A stretch of DNA of 64,000 bases from CAWJPY01 sp963844865 (GCA_963844865.1 CAWJPY010000031.1:1-64000), one strand, 5' to 3'. Shown: positions 7,639 to 17,013, numbered from the stretch's first letter. Program-made: numbers and translations. The notes: generated by a model not told the origin, from the letters alone.

Positions 7639-8547
7639 CGAACGAAGCCGAGCGGCCCGTGGTGGCGGTGGAGGCGCTCACTGTCCGCTACGGCCGGACC
7701 ACGGCGGCGGCGGACATCACCCTGGAGGTGCCCGCCGGATCGGTGTACGCCCTGCTCGGACGCAACGGGGCGGGCAAGACCTCGATCCTGCGCTGCCTGC
7801 TGGGGCAACGTCGAGCGGTGGCGGGCACGGTGCGCCTCTTCGGGCTCGACGCCTGGCGGCACCGGGCGCGCCTCATGGAGCGGGTGGGGGTGGTCCCGGA
7901 GCGCGGCGAGGTCCCGCCGGACATGACGGGGCGCCGCCTCGCGACCCTGCTGTCCGCCCTGCATCCCACGTGGCACGGGGAGGACTTCCAGGAGCGCCTG
8001 GGTCGATTCCAGATCCCCACCAACCGCCGGTTCCGTCAGCTCTCCAAGGGGCAGCAGCGGCAGCTTTCCCTGTCCCTCGCCCTGGCCTGCCGGCCGGCGC
8101 TGCTGGTGCTGGACGACCCGACCCTGGGGCTGGACGCCGTGGCCCGGCGCGAGCTGCTTGGAGGAGCTGATCGGGGACCTGGCCGACCGCGGCACGACGG
8201 TGCTCGTGGCCACCAACGACATCGCGGGCATCGAGGGGGTGGCCGACCGAATCGGGATCCTGCACGGCGGCGCCCTCCTCCTGAACGACGAGGTCGAGGC
8301 CGTCAAGGCACGGTTCCGACGCCTGGTGGCCAGGAACCGGGAGACCGTGCAGAGGCTTCGGGAAGCGACCGGAGAACGGCTGGAGGTGGTCAGGTCAGGC
8401 GCGTCGGGCGGTGGCTACGAGGCAGTGGTCGCATGGTCCGAGGTTCCGGAGCCCACGGCGGCCGTGCCCGGTTCCCGTCTCGAGGCCATGTCGCTGGAGG
8501 ACATCTTCGTGGCCCTGTGCGGGCCGGGGGACGGGAGGCAGCCATGA
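7635..8547 (+). CDS. ABC transporter ATP-binding protein (frameshifted)
   Basis: The nucleotide-binding subunit of an ABC-2 type exporter encoded with its regulator and permease. Walker A is GRNGAGKTS (near residue 46), the signature is LSKGQQRQLSLSLAL and Walker B is LLVLDDPTLGLD. At about 8160 the reading shifts by one inserted base (CTGCTTGGAGGAG); downstream the frame resumes with ELIGDLADRGTTVLVATND, the H-loop region here having Asn-Asp instead of His. Repaired length is 303 residues. The stop overlaps the permease start by 4 bp. The Asn in place of the switch histidine occurs in some YtrB-like ATPases and could lower hydrolysis. Confidence 0.88.
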
Positions 8548-10534
8548 GGAAGACCATCGCCATCGCGGCCGACGAGCTCTCGACACAGTGGGCGTACCTC
8601 GCCGCAGCCGCGGCATTCGGCATCCTCGTCCTGGTCGCTCCGTACCTGCCCGGGTTCCGCGGGTGGGACCCCGCGGAGGTGCGCCTGGCGGGCGCTTTCG
8701 TCGCAGGGGAGTGGTTCTGCGCCATCGCCGCCCTGCTCCTGGGCGCCAGCTTCGTTGTCAAGGACCTGGCCGAGGACCGCTTCGGCTTCTACCTGGCGCG
8801 CCCGGTGTCCGCGTCCTCCATATGGTTCGGCAAGCTCCTCGGCGTCTACTTCACGGTGGTCGGCTGCGAGCTCCTGGTGGCCGGACCGGCTGTCCTCCTC
8901 CACCGGCAGTGGGTCGCCGCCCACCTCCTGCAGCCGGCGGCGTTGCGCGCGGACGTGGTGGCGCTGAGCCCGGCGTGGGCCGCCGTCCTGCTGCTCGGGT
9001 TCCCCCTCCCCTTCTTGCTGCTGGCGCACGTGGCCGCTCTCATCTGGCGCGGACGCACTGTCTGGCTGTCCCTCGACCTGATCGGGCTCCTCACCTGCGG
9101 CCTGGTTGGCTGGCACGCGTACACGGGCCTCGCTCCCGACCTCGACGAGGGCCAGGCGGCGCAGCTCCTCTTCTGGTACGCGTCGCGGCGGTCGTGGCCG
9201 TGACCATCGCCAGCTGGAGAGCGACGAGCGTCGGGCGCGCCGACCTCCAGGCGAGCCATCGCGGGCTGTCCCTGGCGCTGTGGCCTCTGGTGGCGCTGGC
9301 CGCCCTCAGCGCGTCTGGGTTCACCAGGTGGGAGACGGCGGTCACGCCACGCGACCTGGCGGGCGTCGGCATGCTGCAAGGTACCGCTGCCGGGGACTGG
9401 ATCCTGGTGGGAGGTGAGACTGCCAGGCCTCTGCCCTTGAGGGCTCGGGTGCTCTACCGGGGGACCACCGGCGAGTACCTGCGTTTGCCCTTGGAGAGCC
9501 GCGAGATCCGGCTCTCAGCCGATGGTCGGGCGGCAGCCTGGTTGGAGCCGATCGACGAGAGACGGTCCCAGGTGATGTCGGCGGATCTCCAGGCGAGCCC
9601 GGCGCGGGTCTCTCCCACATCGGTCTTCGCCGATTGGCACCCCGACCTGCTCCTGTCGGAGCATGGCGACCGGATCGCGATCAGTGACCAGCGGTCCATC
9701 GCTGTGTACGAGACACGGTCGGGCAAGCTCGTCACATCGTTCCACTTCCCCCAAGGCTGCTACTTCTTCGCTGCCAGGTTCGACACCGAGGCGTTTGTGG
9801 TGGGCACGGTGTACGGAACGATGAGCGTGGGGGAGCAGGGCGAGAATGTGGCACCTGCTCTGGAGGACGGCTCCTACCGCCTCGACGTCCAGGGGGGCAC
9901 GCTATCGCCGGCAAGGTCGCCCGATCTCATGGACCGCATCTCGCGGGAGCGGATCGACGCGGCGCGCGACCGTGCCCTCGTTCAGACCTACAGCAGGGAA
10001 ACGAGCGGGAAAGAGTGGTTGCTGGTCGAGTGGCCGACGTATCGGGTGGTGGCGAGGCTTCCGGGCAGCGAGTCCTGGCGGGATGCGCGCCTGCTCGCCG
10101 ACGGGCGCATCGCCTACGCCGGCACGGCCGACGGGAAGGTCGAGCTCGGTCTCCTCGACGCTCAGGGCCAGCCGATCACGACGTTCGACCTGGGACAGGG
10201 CTCCGCGGTGGTCATAGGCGGCGAGCCGGCGCCCGGCCTCCTGGCGGTGGAAGTCCTCCAGCGTCGCCGGCCGTGGGAGACCCCGCGCCAGAAGGTCGTC
10301 ACCTGGGCCGTCGACCTCGCGCGGCGCGACGTGCGCGAGATCGGCTCGGGGCTCGTCCCGGTCTATCTGGACTGGTCGCTGCCCTCGGGATCCGACGTCC
10401 CTGCGCCCGGCAGCCTGATCAGCCGCTGCTTCATCAGCCGCAGGGGGGAGCTGCAGCTGTGGGACCCCGCCCGCGACGTCCTCACGACGGTGGTCCCACC
10501 CAACCCGCACGCCGCCGGGTCCGCGGGCTCGTAG
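8544..10534 (+). CDS. ABC-2 type permease fused to a propeller-like domain (frameshifted)
   Basis: Repaired length is 663 residues. The first 250 or so residues hold about six hydrophobic helices (for example AYLAAAAAFGILVLVAPYLP and WAAVLLLGFPLPFLLLAHVA), as in ABC-2 permeases. At about 9182 one base is missing; the frame then continues through another membrane helix (LWPLVALAALSA) into some 390 mostly soluble residues. These contain repeated short strands such as EIRLSADGRAAAWLEP, DRIAISDQRSIAVYE and LLADGRIAYAGTADGKVELG, typical of WD40/PQQ-like beta-propellers, probably outside the membrane. Such a fused propeller is unusual for this permease type. Third gene of the GntR operon. Confidence 0.8.
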
Positions 10535-10619
10535 AGAGATCGACAGAAGCAGGGCGGGAATCGCGTCCGGCCCCTCCAGACACGTGGTCCGACTCGAGGT
10601 CTCGGCGGGAACCGATGCG

Positions 10620-10835
10620 GGGAGGTCGGCGGTTGACCGCGGCAGCGGCAGCACGCGGCGGCAGTGGGCAGCGCCGGCCGCGGCATCCCCGGCGCAGGCG
10701 GCGAGTGGGGCGAGGCGGCATGGTCACCTCCCGGTCGTTCGTCGCGGCGGATAGCCGGTGAGCAGCGGCAGCGAGCAGTGGGCAGTGACGGCAACCAGCG
10801 GCGGCGATCAGTGGGCGGCGGCGAGACGCCACACA
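10620..10835. repeat. GGC/CAG-rich low-complexity block
   Basis: Contains GGCAGTGGGCAG (10660-10671), GAGCAGTGGGCAGTGACGG and CAGCGGCGGCGATCAGTGGGC. Same style as the blocks around metK. Confidence 0.6.
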
Positions 10836-10885
10836 CCCGTCGGCATGCGGAGCGACCAGAGGCTCCCCAACCCGCCCCTTCTCCA

Positions 10886-11385
10886 TGTCGTCCTGAGCAT
10901 CCTTACGCTCCTTCGGGGCGGTGTCACAAGCGATGCCACACAGTCGTTCAGAGACGGTGGGCCGCTAAAGTCGAGCGCCATCCTGAGGCCGGCACTCGGT
11001 CCCCCGAGTGCGGCCGAAGGATCCCCTGCTAGCACCACGACCCTACCTGCGCTTCGTCCCACGGGCCTTCGGGGGACCCTTCGACTCGCGGCCGAGGGCC
11101 GCTCGCTCAGGGTGACAGGGAGAAGGCGTGTCATTGGGAGCATCCCTACGCCTCTTCGCGGCGGTGTCTCATGGGATGACACGGGGCCGCGCGGAGACAG
11201 TGGGACGTCCAAGTTGCCTGTCATTCTGAGCGAGCGGAGGTCCGCCGGAGCGAGTCGAAGAATCCCCCGAGAGCACCAGAGTCGTGGCTGGGAGGCGTCC
11301 CACGGGCCTTCGGGGGATGGTTCGACTCGTCGCTCGCCGCGGACGGCGAGCTCCTCGCTCACCATGACAGAACAAGGGTGTGTAA
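10886..11385. repeat. Two tandem copies of the 250-bp palindromic unit
   Basis: Same unit and orientation as at 2760-3565. The second copy (about 11130-11385) is almost identical to the unit at about 2763-3015, sharing the same TCTTCGCGGCGGTGTCTCAT stretch and the CGAGTCGAAGAATCCCCCGA arm. The first copy matches the 3257 unit better (CTCGGTCC, CCGAGTGCGGCCGAAGGATC). This suggests copying of whole arrays between the two loci. Confidence 0.82.
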
Positions 11386-11411
11386 TGAGGAGAGGTGGCG
11401 GACGATACGGG

Positions 11412-12214
11412 CTACGGCTCGGGGATCTCGGCGGGGCGGTACTTGTAGTAGAGCTTGTAGGTGTCGGCGATCTCGTGGGCCGCGGGCCACGGGTCGTCGT
11501 GCTTGCAGTACACGGCGTTGACCCCGTCCACCAGCTCGCCGCTGCCGTAGTGGACCGCGATCTGGTACCAGATCTCCGGGTCGAAGCGCCCGCGGAGCCT
11601 CTGCTCCACCTCCTGCAGGTACCTCCTCTTGGCGCTGTCGGGGGAGTCCTGGTCGCAGTCGGCGCGGTACTCGCGGATCTGCCGCTCGGCGAAGTCCTGC
11701 CCGTCACCGCCGCGTTGCGTCATGACCTCTCCTGCGAGGTGGGCGCCCAGGACGTAGGCCGCCGTCTCCTCCACCAACAGGTGGTTGCGGCTCGGCAAAC
11801 GCTCCGGTAGGACGCCGAGCTGGTGGAAGAGGGCGTGCACGCACTCGTGCGCCATGCCCAGCAGCAGGTCGTCGTCCTCCCAGTCGTGGTCAGGGTTGAC
11901 GGCGATCCTCCGACCTCCCTGGAGTAGCCGGCCGTGAAGAGGGCGTCGCCCGACTGCAGCACCACGTCCTCCACCGTGACACCGTGCCCGATGAGGTCGA
12001 GAACGGCGCGGACGTCCCCCGTGGCCCGCGTCAGCACCTGCTCGTCCCGGACCTCCAGTCGGGAGCGCTCGGTTCGATACTGCTGCAGCAGCGGGAGCGC
12101 GACGACCGCGACCCACAGCACGACCAGGGTGGCCGCCAGGATGCGGTTCCGCCCGTGCGCGGGCAGGGGCCTTTCTCCCGGCCCCTTCGTCGGTGGTTGT
12201 TGCTGCAAATCCAC
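11412..12214 (-). CDS. Membrane-anchored HExxH metallopeptidase-like protein (frameshifted)
   Basis: Repaired length is about 267 residues. The N-terminus is polar (QQQPPTKGPGERPL), followed by one membrane helix (residues 26-43) and a helical stretch. After a one-base deletion near 11917 the frame continues with a zinc-protease motif, GMAHECVHALFHQLG (HExxH), and about 18 residues on LLVEETAAYVLG, which offers a third ligand glutamate as in gluzincins. The C-terminus is Tyr-rich (DTYKLYYKYRP). The family is not recognised beyond this. GTG 12214 is the best start but lacks a clear ribosome site. Divergent from the CIA30 gene. Confidence 0.65.
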
Positions 12215-12344
12215 GTACGTCCCATGTCAATGGTACCAGTCAGTGTGTCCAGACCGCACAGTGCCTGCGCCGTAAGGGCTGGAAGGATCTCGAGCCGACG
12301 GACGTTGGCCGCTGCGTGAACGCGCATCACACCCGGAGGTGGTC

Positions 12345-12846
12345 ATGGACGACGTGATCGTGGACTTCTCGTCCCGGGATGATGCCTGGCTGAGCATCGG
12401 CGACGTTGTCATGGGGGGCGTCTCGAGCGGCCGCATGACGGTCGCCGACGGGAGTGGCCACCTTCGCAGGCGAGGTCTCCTTCGACAACAACGGCGGCTT
12501 CGCGTCGGTGCGCTCCGAGCCCCTGGAGCTCGATCTCTCGGCCTGGGACGGGGTCGTGCTCAGGGTGCGCGGCGACGGCAAACGCTACGGCTTCAGGATC
12601 CGGACCACGGCCTCCTTCGACGGCGTCAGCTACCAGGCGGAGGTGGCGCCGCCCCCCGGAGAGTGGACGGAGCTCGCCCTCCCGTTCCGCGACTTCGCGC
12701 CGGTCCACCGCGGCCGCAGCGTGCCGGAGCACCCACCTCTGGACCCCGCACACGTCACCACCTTCGGGCTCATGATCAGCCGCCAGGAGGGCCCCTTCCG
12801 GCTCGAGCTGGCAGGCATCCGCGGCTTATCCCGCCGCGCCTCGTAA
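12345..12846 (+). CDS. CIA30 family protein (frameshifted)
   Basis: Repaired length is about 166 residues. The sequence follows the CIA30 (complex I intermediate-associated protein 30) carbohydrate-binding-like fold: DDAWLSIGDVVMGGVSSGRM at the start, then SFDNNGGFASVRSEPL, WDGVVLRVRGDGKRYGF and PFRDFAPVHRGRSVP. A one-base insertion near 12453 splits the first 36 residues from the rest. ATG 12345 has CGGAGGTGG upstream. Bacterial members are soluble proteins of unclear role, often next to redox enzymes; here the neighbours give no lead. Confidence 0.85.
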
Positions 12847-12862
12847 GCTCCCATCCGCGAGG

Positions 12863-14339
12863 TCAGGGCAGTGGACCCACCCTGCGCATGACGTTGCTGT
12901 GCACGGTGACGGACGCCACCTCGCCGTTCTCGTCCACGGCGAAGGTCCAGGTCTCCCCCAGGGTGTCGTCGTCCTCGCGCACCCTGCGGAAGGCGTGCTC
13001 CCCGCTCTGCTTCAGCTTTTCGAGCCTGTCCTCCGGCGAGCGCGTGTCCAGGTCCACCACCGCCAGGCCGTCCTCCCAGCGCACCACGGCCGCGCGCCCC
13101 CACACCGAGTCGTAGACGCCGGTGTAACGGTCGAGCGCGGGATCGCGCTCGGTCTCCGGGGGGCCCTTGCGCGCCTTCGCGAGCTGGGGCGCCACCAGGG
13201 CCACGGCCTTCTCGGCGTAGAGCTGGACGTCGGCGCCGATGGCGTTGGACAGCACCGCCACCGCCATCCCGTCCGCCGGCGCCAGGCGGAAGGTGGTGTA
13301 GTAGCCGGGGCAGGCCCCGGAGTGCCCCACGAAGGTGCGGTCGCCCCGGCGGTAGACCCCGAAGCCCAGGCCCCAGGTGGTCTTCCAGTCCGGGTCCACC
13401 CAGTGCACCCGCTGCATCTCCCGCAGGGTGGCCGAGCGCAGCACCTCCTCGCCCCCCGCCTCGCGGAGGCGGAGCTGCCACATCCCGAAGCGCGCCAGAT
13501 CGCTGGCAGTCGAGACCATCCCCGCGGCGGGTGAGATGCCCGCTGCGTCGAAGGTGTGGAGGCGCTCCCTCCCCTGCCGTCCCCGCAGCGCCGAGTAGCC
13601 GGCGGCCAGGCGGCCGGTCGCGGCCGCGGCGGGCACCGAGGTCCAGGTGCTCTGCATGCCCAGGGGCGTCAGGATCTGCTGCTCCACGTACTCAGCCCAG
13701 CCCTCTCCCGAGACCGCGGCCACCACCTCACCGGCCAGGGTCAGGCCGAGGTTGGAGTACTGGAAGTACCGACCCGAGGGGTAGAGGGTCTCCTGCGACC
13801 CCAGGCGTGCACGAATCTGTGCGCGGCTCGGAAAGTCGAAGTCGGGGCCGGTCCAGTAGGGGAAGTCCGACTCCCGGGGCAGGCCCGCCGAGTGGGTGAG
13901 AACGCGGCGCAGGGTGATCTTCTCGTCGTCCGGATTGACGTCGGCCAGGCTCGAGACCCAGTCCACGTAGTCGGACAGGGGCGCGTCCAGGCTGAGCGCG
14001 CCGCGGTCGCGCAGCTGCATCACCGCGATCGAGGTGAAGAGCTTGGAGATGGAGCAGATGGAGTACGCCGTGTCGGCGTTGGCCCGGCGACCGGTGTCGG
14101 GATCGGCGAGGCCGAACACCCCCGGAGCCCAGGAGCTCCTGGTCGGCGACGATGGCGAAGGACGCCCCGGGGACCTCGGTGGCGGCGAGCTGCTGGTCGA
14201 CCCAGGCGGACCACGCGGCGATGGCGTCGGCCACCCGCGGGTCGGCGCCGAGGCGGGGGGCCGGCGCCCCCTCCTGGCCGGCGGCGGCAATGGGCAGGAT
14301 CACGAGCGCTGCGGTCAGAACCGTCGTGACGAGGCGCAT
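12863..14339 (-). CDS. Secreted serine hydrolase, class C beta-lactamase family (frameshifted)
   Basis: Repaired length is about 491 residues. A signal peptide (MRLVTTVLTAALVILPIAAA) leads into a penicillin-binding-protein-like domain: the nucleophile motif SxxK is in SICSISKLF, the YxN motif is in FQYSNLGLTLAG, and the HxG motif is in VGHSGACPGYY. A C-terminal lipocalin-like tail with DRYTGVYDSVWG is typical of the esterase and D-aminopeptidase relatives. An extra base in a run of five C (14119-14123) breaks the frame between the export region and the catalytic part. ATG 14339 follows GGAGGAGGAGGAG. Substrate unknown; a true beta-lactamase is unlikely given the tail. Confidence 0.88.
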
Positions 14340-14521
14340 GGGTTCTCCTCCTCCTCCGTGGGCTCGTCCCGCATGGTACCCCAGCGCCTCGTCCGCCCAC
14401 CCGGTCCATCCGGACGGCCCCCCGCACTCCAACGTAAACGGGGCGTCCTCCCTCCAGGGAGTGGGAACTGGAACGATTCAGTCATGCGATGCGTTCTCAT
14501 AGTCGGAACCGGAGGTGCCCC

Positions 14522-14965
14522 ATGGGCCGCAGGATGTTCGGATACGCGATCTTCTACGGGCTCGGCGTCGGGTCGGCGATCTTCGCTCTGGCCCTCGTCC
14601 TTCCGGTGCTCCACCACGGCAGCCCCCTCGCCATTGCGGGATCCACGGTAACCCAGGCCCAGGTCCACGGCGACGCGACGATGTGCCCGTACCTGGCCTC
14701 GCGAGGCGACGCGCCGCACGCCGTCATCCCGGGAGTCGGTTCCTCGTCTGCGTGCCCCTACCTGGACGGGGGCGCCTCGTCCTGCCCATACCTGCGGGAG
14801 CACCCACAGGAGCGGGCCGGCTCGGGAATGGCGCCCACAGATCCCCGATTGCGGGCGTCCCAGGGAGATGACTGGCCGGGAGGCGCGGAGCGGCCGCAGG
14901 CGGTGGCTCTCCTGCAGGTGGAACACCCGAGCGGCAACGAGCTCGCCTCCGCCGGCTGGTTCTGA
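14522..14965 (+). CDS. Small membrane protein with three CPYL motifs
   Basis: A 147-residue protein with an N-terminal membrane helix (YGLGVGSAIFALALVLPVL) and an otherwise polar, Gly/Ser-rich body. The tetrapeptide Cys-Pro-Tyr-Leu occurs three times, in TMCPYLASR, SACPYLDGG and SSCPYLREH, within about 50 residues. These are the only cysteines. Cys-Pro is the core of heme-regulatory motifs, so heme or metal binding by the exported part is conceivable, but this is an inference. ATG 14522 has CGGAGGTG upstream; a longer frame from 14489 exists. I do not recognise the family. Confidence 0.65.
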   Translation: MGRRMFGYAIFYGLGVGSAIFALALVLPVLHHGSPLAIAGSTVTQAQVHGDATMCPYLASRGDAPHAVIPGVGSSSACPYLDGGASSCPYLREHPQERAGSGMAPTDPRLRASQGDDWPGGAERPQAVALLQVEHPSGNELASAGWF

Positions 14966-14966
14966 G

Positions 14967-15130
14967 TCATTCACCCGAGCGGCGGCGCTCCAGCTCGTCG
15001 TCGCTCAGCCCGGTGGTGAGAAGGGTGACAGCCGCGGCCGGTGCAGGATCTCGTCCGAGTAGGCATTGCCGATGCCAGACACGATGTGGGGATCGGTGAG
15101 GGCGCGCTTTACAAAGCCGCGACGCGACAT
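14967..15130 (-). pseudogene. Remnant of an Fpg/Nei-type DNA glycosylase
   Basis: On the minus strand ATG 15130 opens a short frame reading VKRALTDPHIVSGIGNAYSD and then EILHRPRLSP before a stop; a second frame continues with TGLSDDELERRRSGE. The SGIGNAYSDEIL block is the helix-two-turn-helix signature of formamidopyrimidine-DNA glycosylases, and a LSDxELxR helix follows it in that family. Both the N-terminal catalytic domain and the zinc finger are missing and the remnant is frame-disrupted, so it is a decayed fragment. Confidence 0.8.
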
Positions 15131-15183
15131 AATCATGGAGAGGACGACCTCGACAGCGTGCGTCGGACGCTGGGGAGCCACAC

Positions 15184-15753
15184 GTGAAGACGTTGCTCAA
15201 GTTCGCCCTCGCCTCTGCCATCGCCTCGGCCCTGGGGGGCTGGGGCGCATATGCCGTGGTCCACCGGCCCAGCCCATCCATTCACCGCGGACCGTGGATG
15301 GCCAGCCTGGCGGCGGGACGCTCCCACGGCGGGCTCTACGAACGGGCATGGATCGCGACCCACAGGCTGTGGGCGCTGGACGCCTCGGAGGTCATCTACT
15401 ACCTGGCCAAGACCGACTCCTCCGACCGCCTCCTGACGAACACCGCGACCTACAGGATCGAGGGTGCGGATCTCGACACGCGCTGGTGGAGCCTCGCCGC
15501 CTACAAGGACGGACACCTCATCTCCAACGAGCTCAACCGCTACGCTGTCACTCAGACCACGGTCGAGCGGGAGCCGGACGGCCGTTGGACGATCATGCTG
15601 TCCCCGCTTCCCCACGAGGTGAACTGGCTGCCCTCCGGCGAGCAGTGGGGAAACCTCATGCTCGTCCTGCGCTGCTACAACCCCTCGCCGGCGCTCGTCG
15701 CCGACCCGGCTGCGGCCTCCCTGCCCACCATCGTCCGGGAGGCCGAGGAATGA
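15184..15753 (+). CDS. DUF1214 domain protein
   Basis: A 189-residue exported or membrane-anchored protein. After an N-terminal hydrophobic segment (LLKFALASAIASALGGWGAY) the DUF1214 pattern follows: EVIYYLAKTDSSDRLL, WWSLAAYKDGHLISNE, LNRYAV and EVNWLPSGEQWGNLMLVLR. GTG 15184 is the start. The stop overlaps the next gene by ATGA (15750-15753). Such a pair of short DUF1214 and DUF1254 genes occurs in other bacteria; their activity is not established. Confidence 0.85.
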   Translation: MKTLLKFALASAIASALGGWGAYAVVHRPSPSIHRGPWMASLAAGRSHGGLYERAWIATHRLWALDASEVIYYLAKTDSSDRLLTNTATYRIEGADLDTRWWSLAAYKDGHLISNELNRYAVTQTTVEREPDGRWTIMLSPLPHEVNWLPSGEQWGNLMLVLRCYNPSPALVADPAAASLPTIVREAEE

Positions 15754-16316
15754 AGCGGCTGGCGGTGTGGCTCCTGTTCGTGCTGACCCTCGCCGTGGTC
15801 GTGCACATCGCGGTCCTGCTGTACATCCCCCGCCGCCTCACCGCGGACGCCGTCGACACCCTCTACGCCAAGTACGGCGGCAGCGACAGGGTGCGCAACG
15901 TGCTGATCCACACAGCCCTGCCCCGGGCCGGCGCCGACATCCTGGTGGGAGACAGCCCTGACTCCCTGATCTCGTTCGCGATCCTGGACACGTCGTCGAG
16001 GCCCGTGCGGCTGCACTGCGAGGTGCCACCCGGCGGCGGTTACTGGTCGGTGGCGCTCTTCGCTTGGAACACTGACGCCTTCTGGGTGATCAACGACCGG
16101 GACGCGCCGACCGACGTCTTCGACGTCGTCGTGGTCAGGAAGGGCAGCCTGTACGAGGCGTTGCCCGGGGAGCGGGTGATCGTCTCCCCCACCCGGCTGG
16201 CCGTGATGATCGTACGCACCAACGTCGCGGACCGGGAGGATGCCGCCGAGGTCGAGCGCATGACCGAGGCCCAGCAGCAGATGTGGGTGGCCCCCATCGA
16301 AGGCGTCATGTACTGA
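15750..16316 (+). CDS. DUF1254 family membrane protein
   Basis: A 188-residue protein with an N-terminal membrane helix (VWLLFVLTLAVVVHIAVLLY) and a periplasmic-side domain with GYWSVALFAWNTDAFWVIND and VVVRKGSLYEALPG, the DUF1254 pattern. It overlaps the DUF1214 gene by 4 bp and so is translationally coupled to it. In larger homologues the two domains lie in one chain, which supports a shared complex. Confidence 0.82.
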   Translation: MKRLAVWLLFVLTLAVVVHIAVLLYIPRRLTADAVDTLYAKYGGSDRVRNVLIHTALPRAGADILVGDSPDSLISFAILDTSSRPVRLHCEVPPGGGYWSVALFAWNTDAFWVINDRDAPTDVFDVVVVRKGSLYEALPGERVIVSPTRLAVMIVRTNVADREDAAEVERMTEAQQQMWVAPIEGVMY

Positions 16317-16439
16317 GGCCGGGACCGCTCCGATCGCCCTCCACGGGTGACCGGGGCCGCCACACACAGACAGACTCCGGGGACCGCAGCACGTCCGCCC
16401 GTCAAGGCGCCGCTCGGACCGCCCACGGAGGACTCAGCC

Positions 16440-16610
16440 ATGGCCACCTTCTTCGGCCCCGCTCGTCCCGGCACCGAGGTCACCCCCAGAGGCGGGACCT
16501 TCGAGCTGCCGATCCTGCACGTCCGCGACCACACGTTTGGACTCTTCTCCGCGGCGCCACCCACCCCCGCGGGCCGTCTCGAGCGCGGCGCCGAGGTCCC
16601 CGCGCCATGA
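16440..16610 (+). CDS. Small hypothetical protein (possible truncated gene)
   Basis: A 56-residue frame starting MATFFGPARPGTEVTPRGG, with CGGAGGACT upstream at a suitable distance and coding-like third positions. The short product ends in a Pro/Ala-rich tail. It may be a real small protein or the head of a gene cut off downstream. No family recognised. Confidence 0.35.
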   Translation: MATFFGPARPGTEVTPRGGTFELPILHVRDHTFGLFSAAPPTPAGRLERGAEVPAP

Positions 16611-16661
16611 CCGGCCACCCTGCCGCGCGATCGCGGCGCGGCGGCAGCCACGGGATCGTGA

Positions 16662-16931
16662 CTACACCTTGGTGGTGAACCAGACGTCGGGCTGGCCCTG
16701 GACGCCGGCCTGCGTCATCACCTCGTGCAGACGCGCGCTGTTGGCGAAGGCCTTGGCCCCCTCCATCGTGGCGAAGTGGTGATAGAGGGTGACGTCATTG
16801 GGACTGCCGTCGGCCTGGTAGACCCCGTCTCCCACCACCCCCATCCGCCGCCGCTCTTCGTCGAACTCGTCATATGCCTTCTTCCAGGTGGCAAAGTCCG
16901 CCACGCGATGTCTCACGAACATGGTTGCCAT
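16662..16931 (-). CDS. Antibiotic biosynthesis monooxygenase-fold (dimeric alpha-beta barrel) protein
   Basis: An 89-residue cytoplasmic protein with the ABM/DUF1330-like pattern: FVRHRVADFATWKKAYDEF at the start, VYQADGSPNDVTLYHHF in the middle, and AKAFANSARLHEVMTQAGV near the end. Such proteins form dimeric alpha-beta barrels acting as small monooxygenases or stress proteins. ATG 16931 has GGGAGGG upstream; the frame could be extended to 17198 but nothing there looks coding. Confidence 0.8.
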   Translation of the reverse strand: MATMFVRHRVADFATWKKAYDEFDEERRRMGVVGDGVYQADGSPNDVTLYHHFATMEGAKAFANSARLHEVMTQAGVQGQPDVWFTTKV

Positions 16932-17013
16932 GCTGTCCCTCCCGCTCGAGGCGACCGCGAACACCCCTGCTGTTCGGCTCCAGTCACCCTCTGGAGGCAA
17001 CATATAGTGATTG

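Larger units (their letters stand above)
10535..11411. other. Intergenic repeat region downstream of the ABC operon
   Basis: No plausible gene is seen. A GGC/CAG-rich block (about 10620-10835) is followed by two palindromic units (about 10886-11385). Arg- and Pro-rich open frames here are shadows of the repeats. Confidence 0.8.

Noticed and set aside
12226..12231. TTGACA (minus strand) as -35 of the HExxH gene
   Set aside because: A -10 at the right distance would fall at or after the start codon, with no matching sequence.
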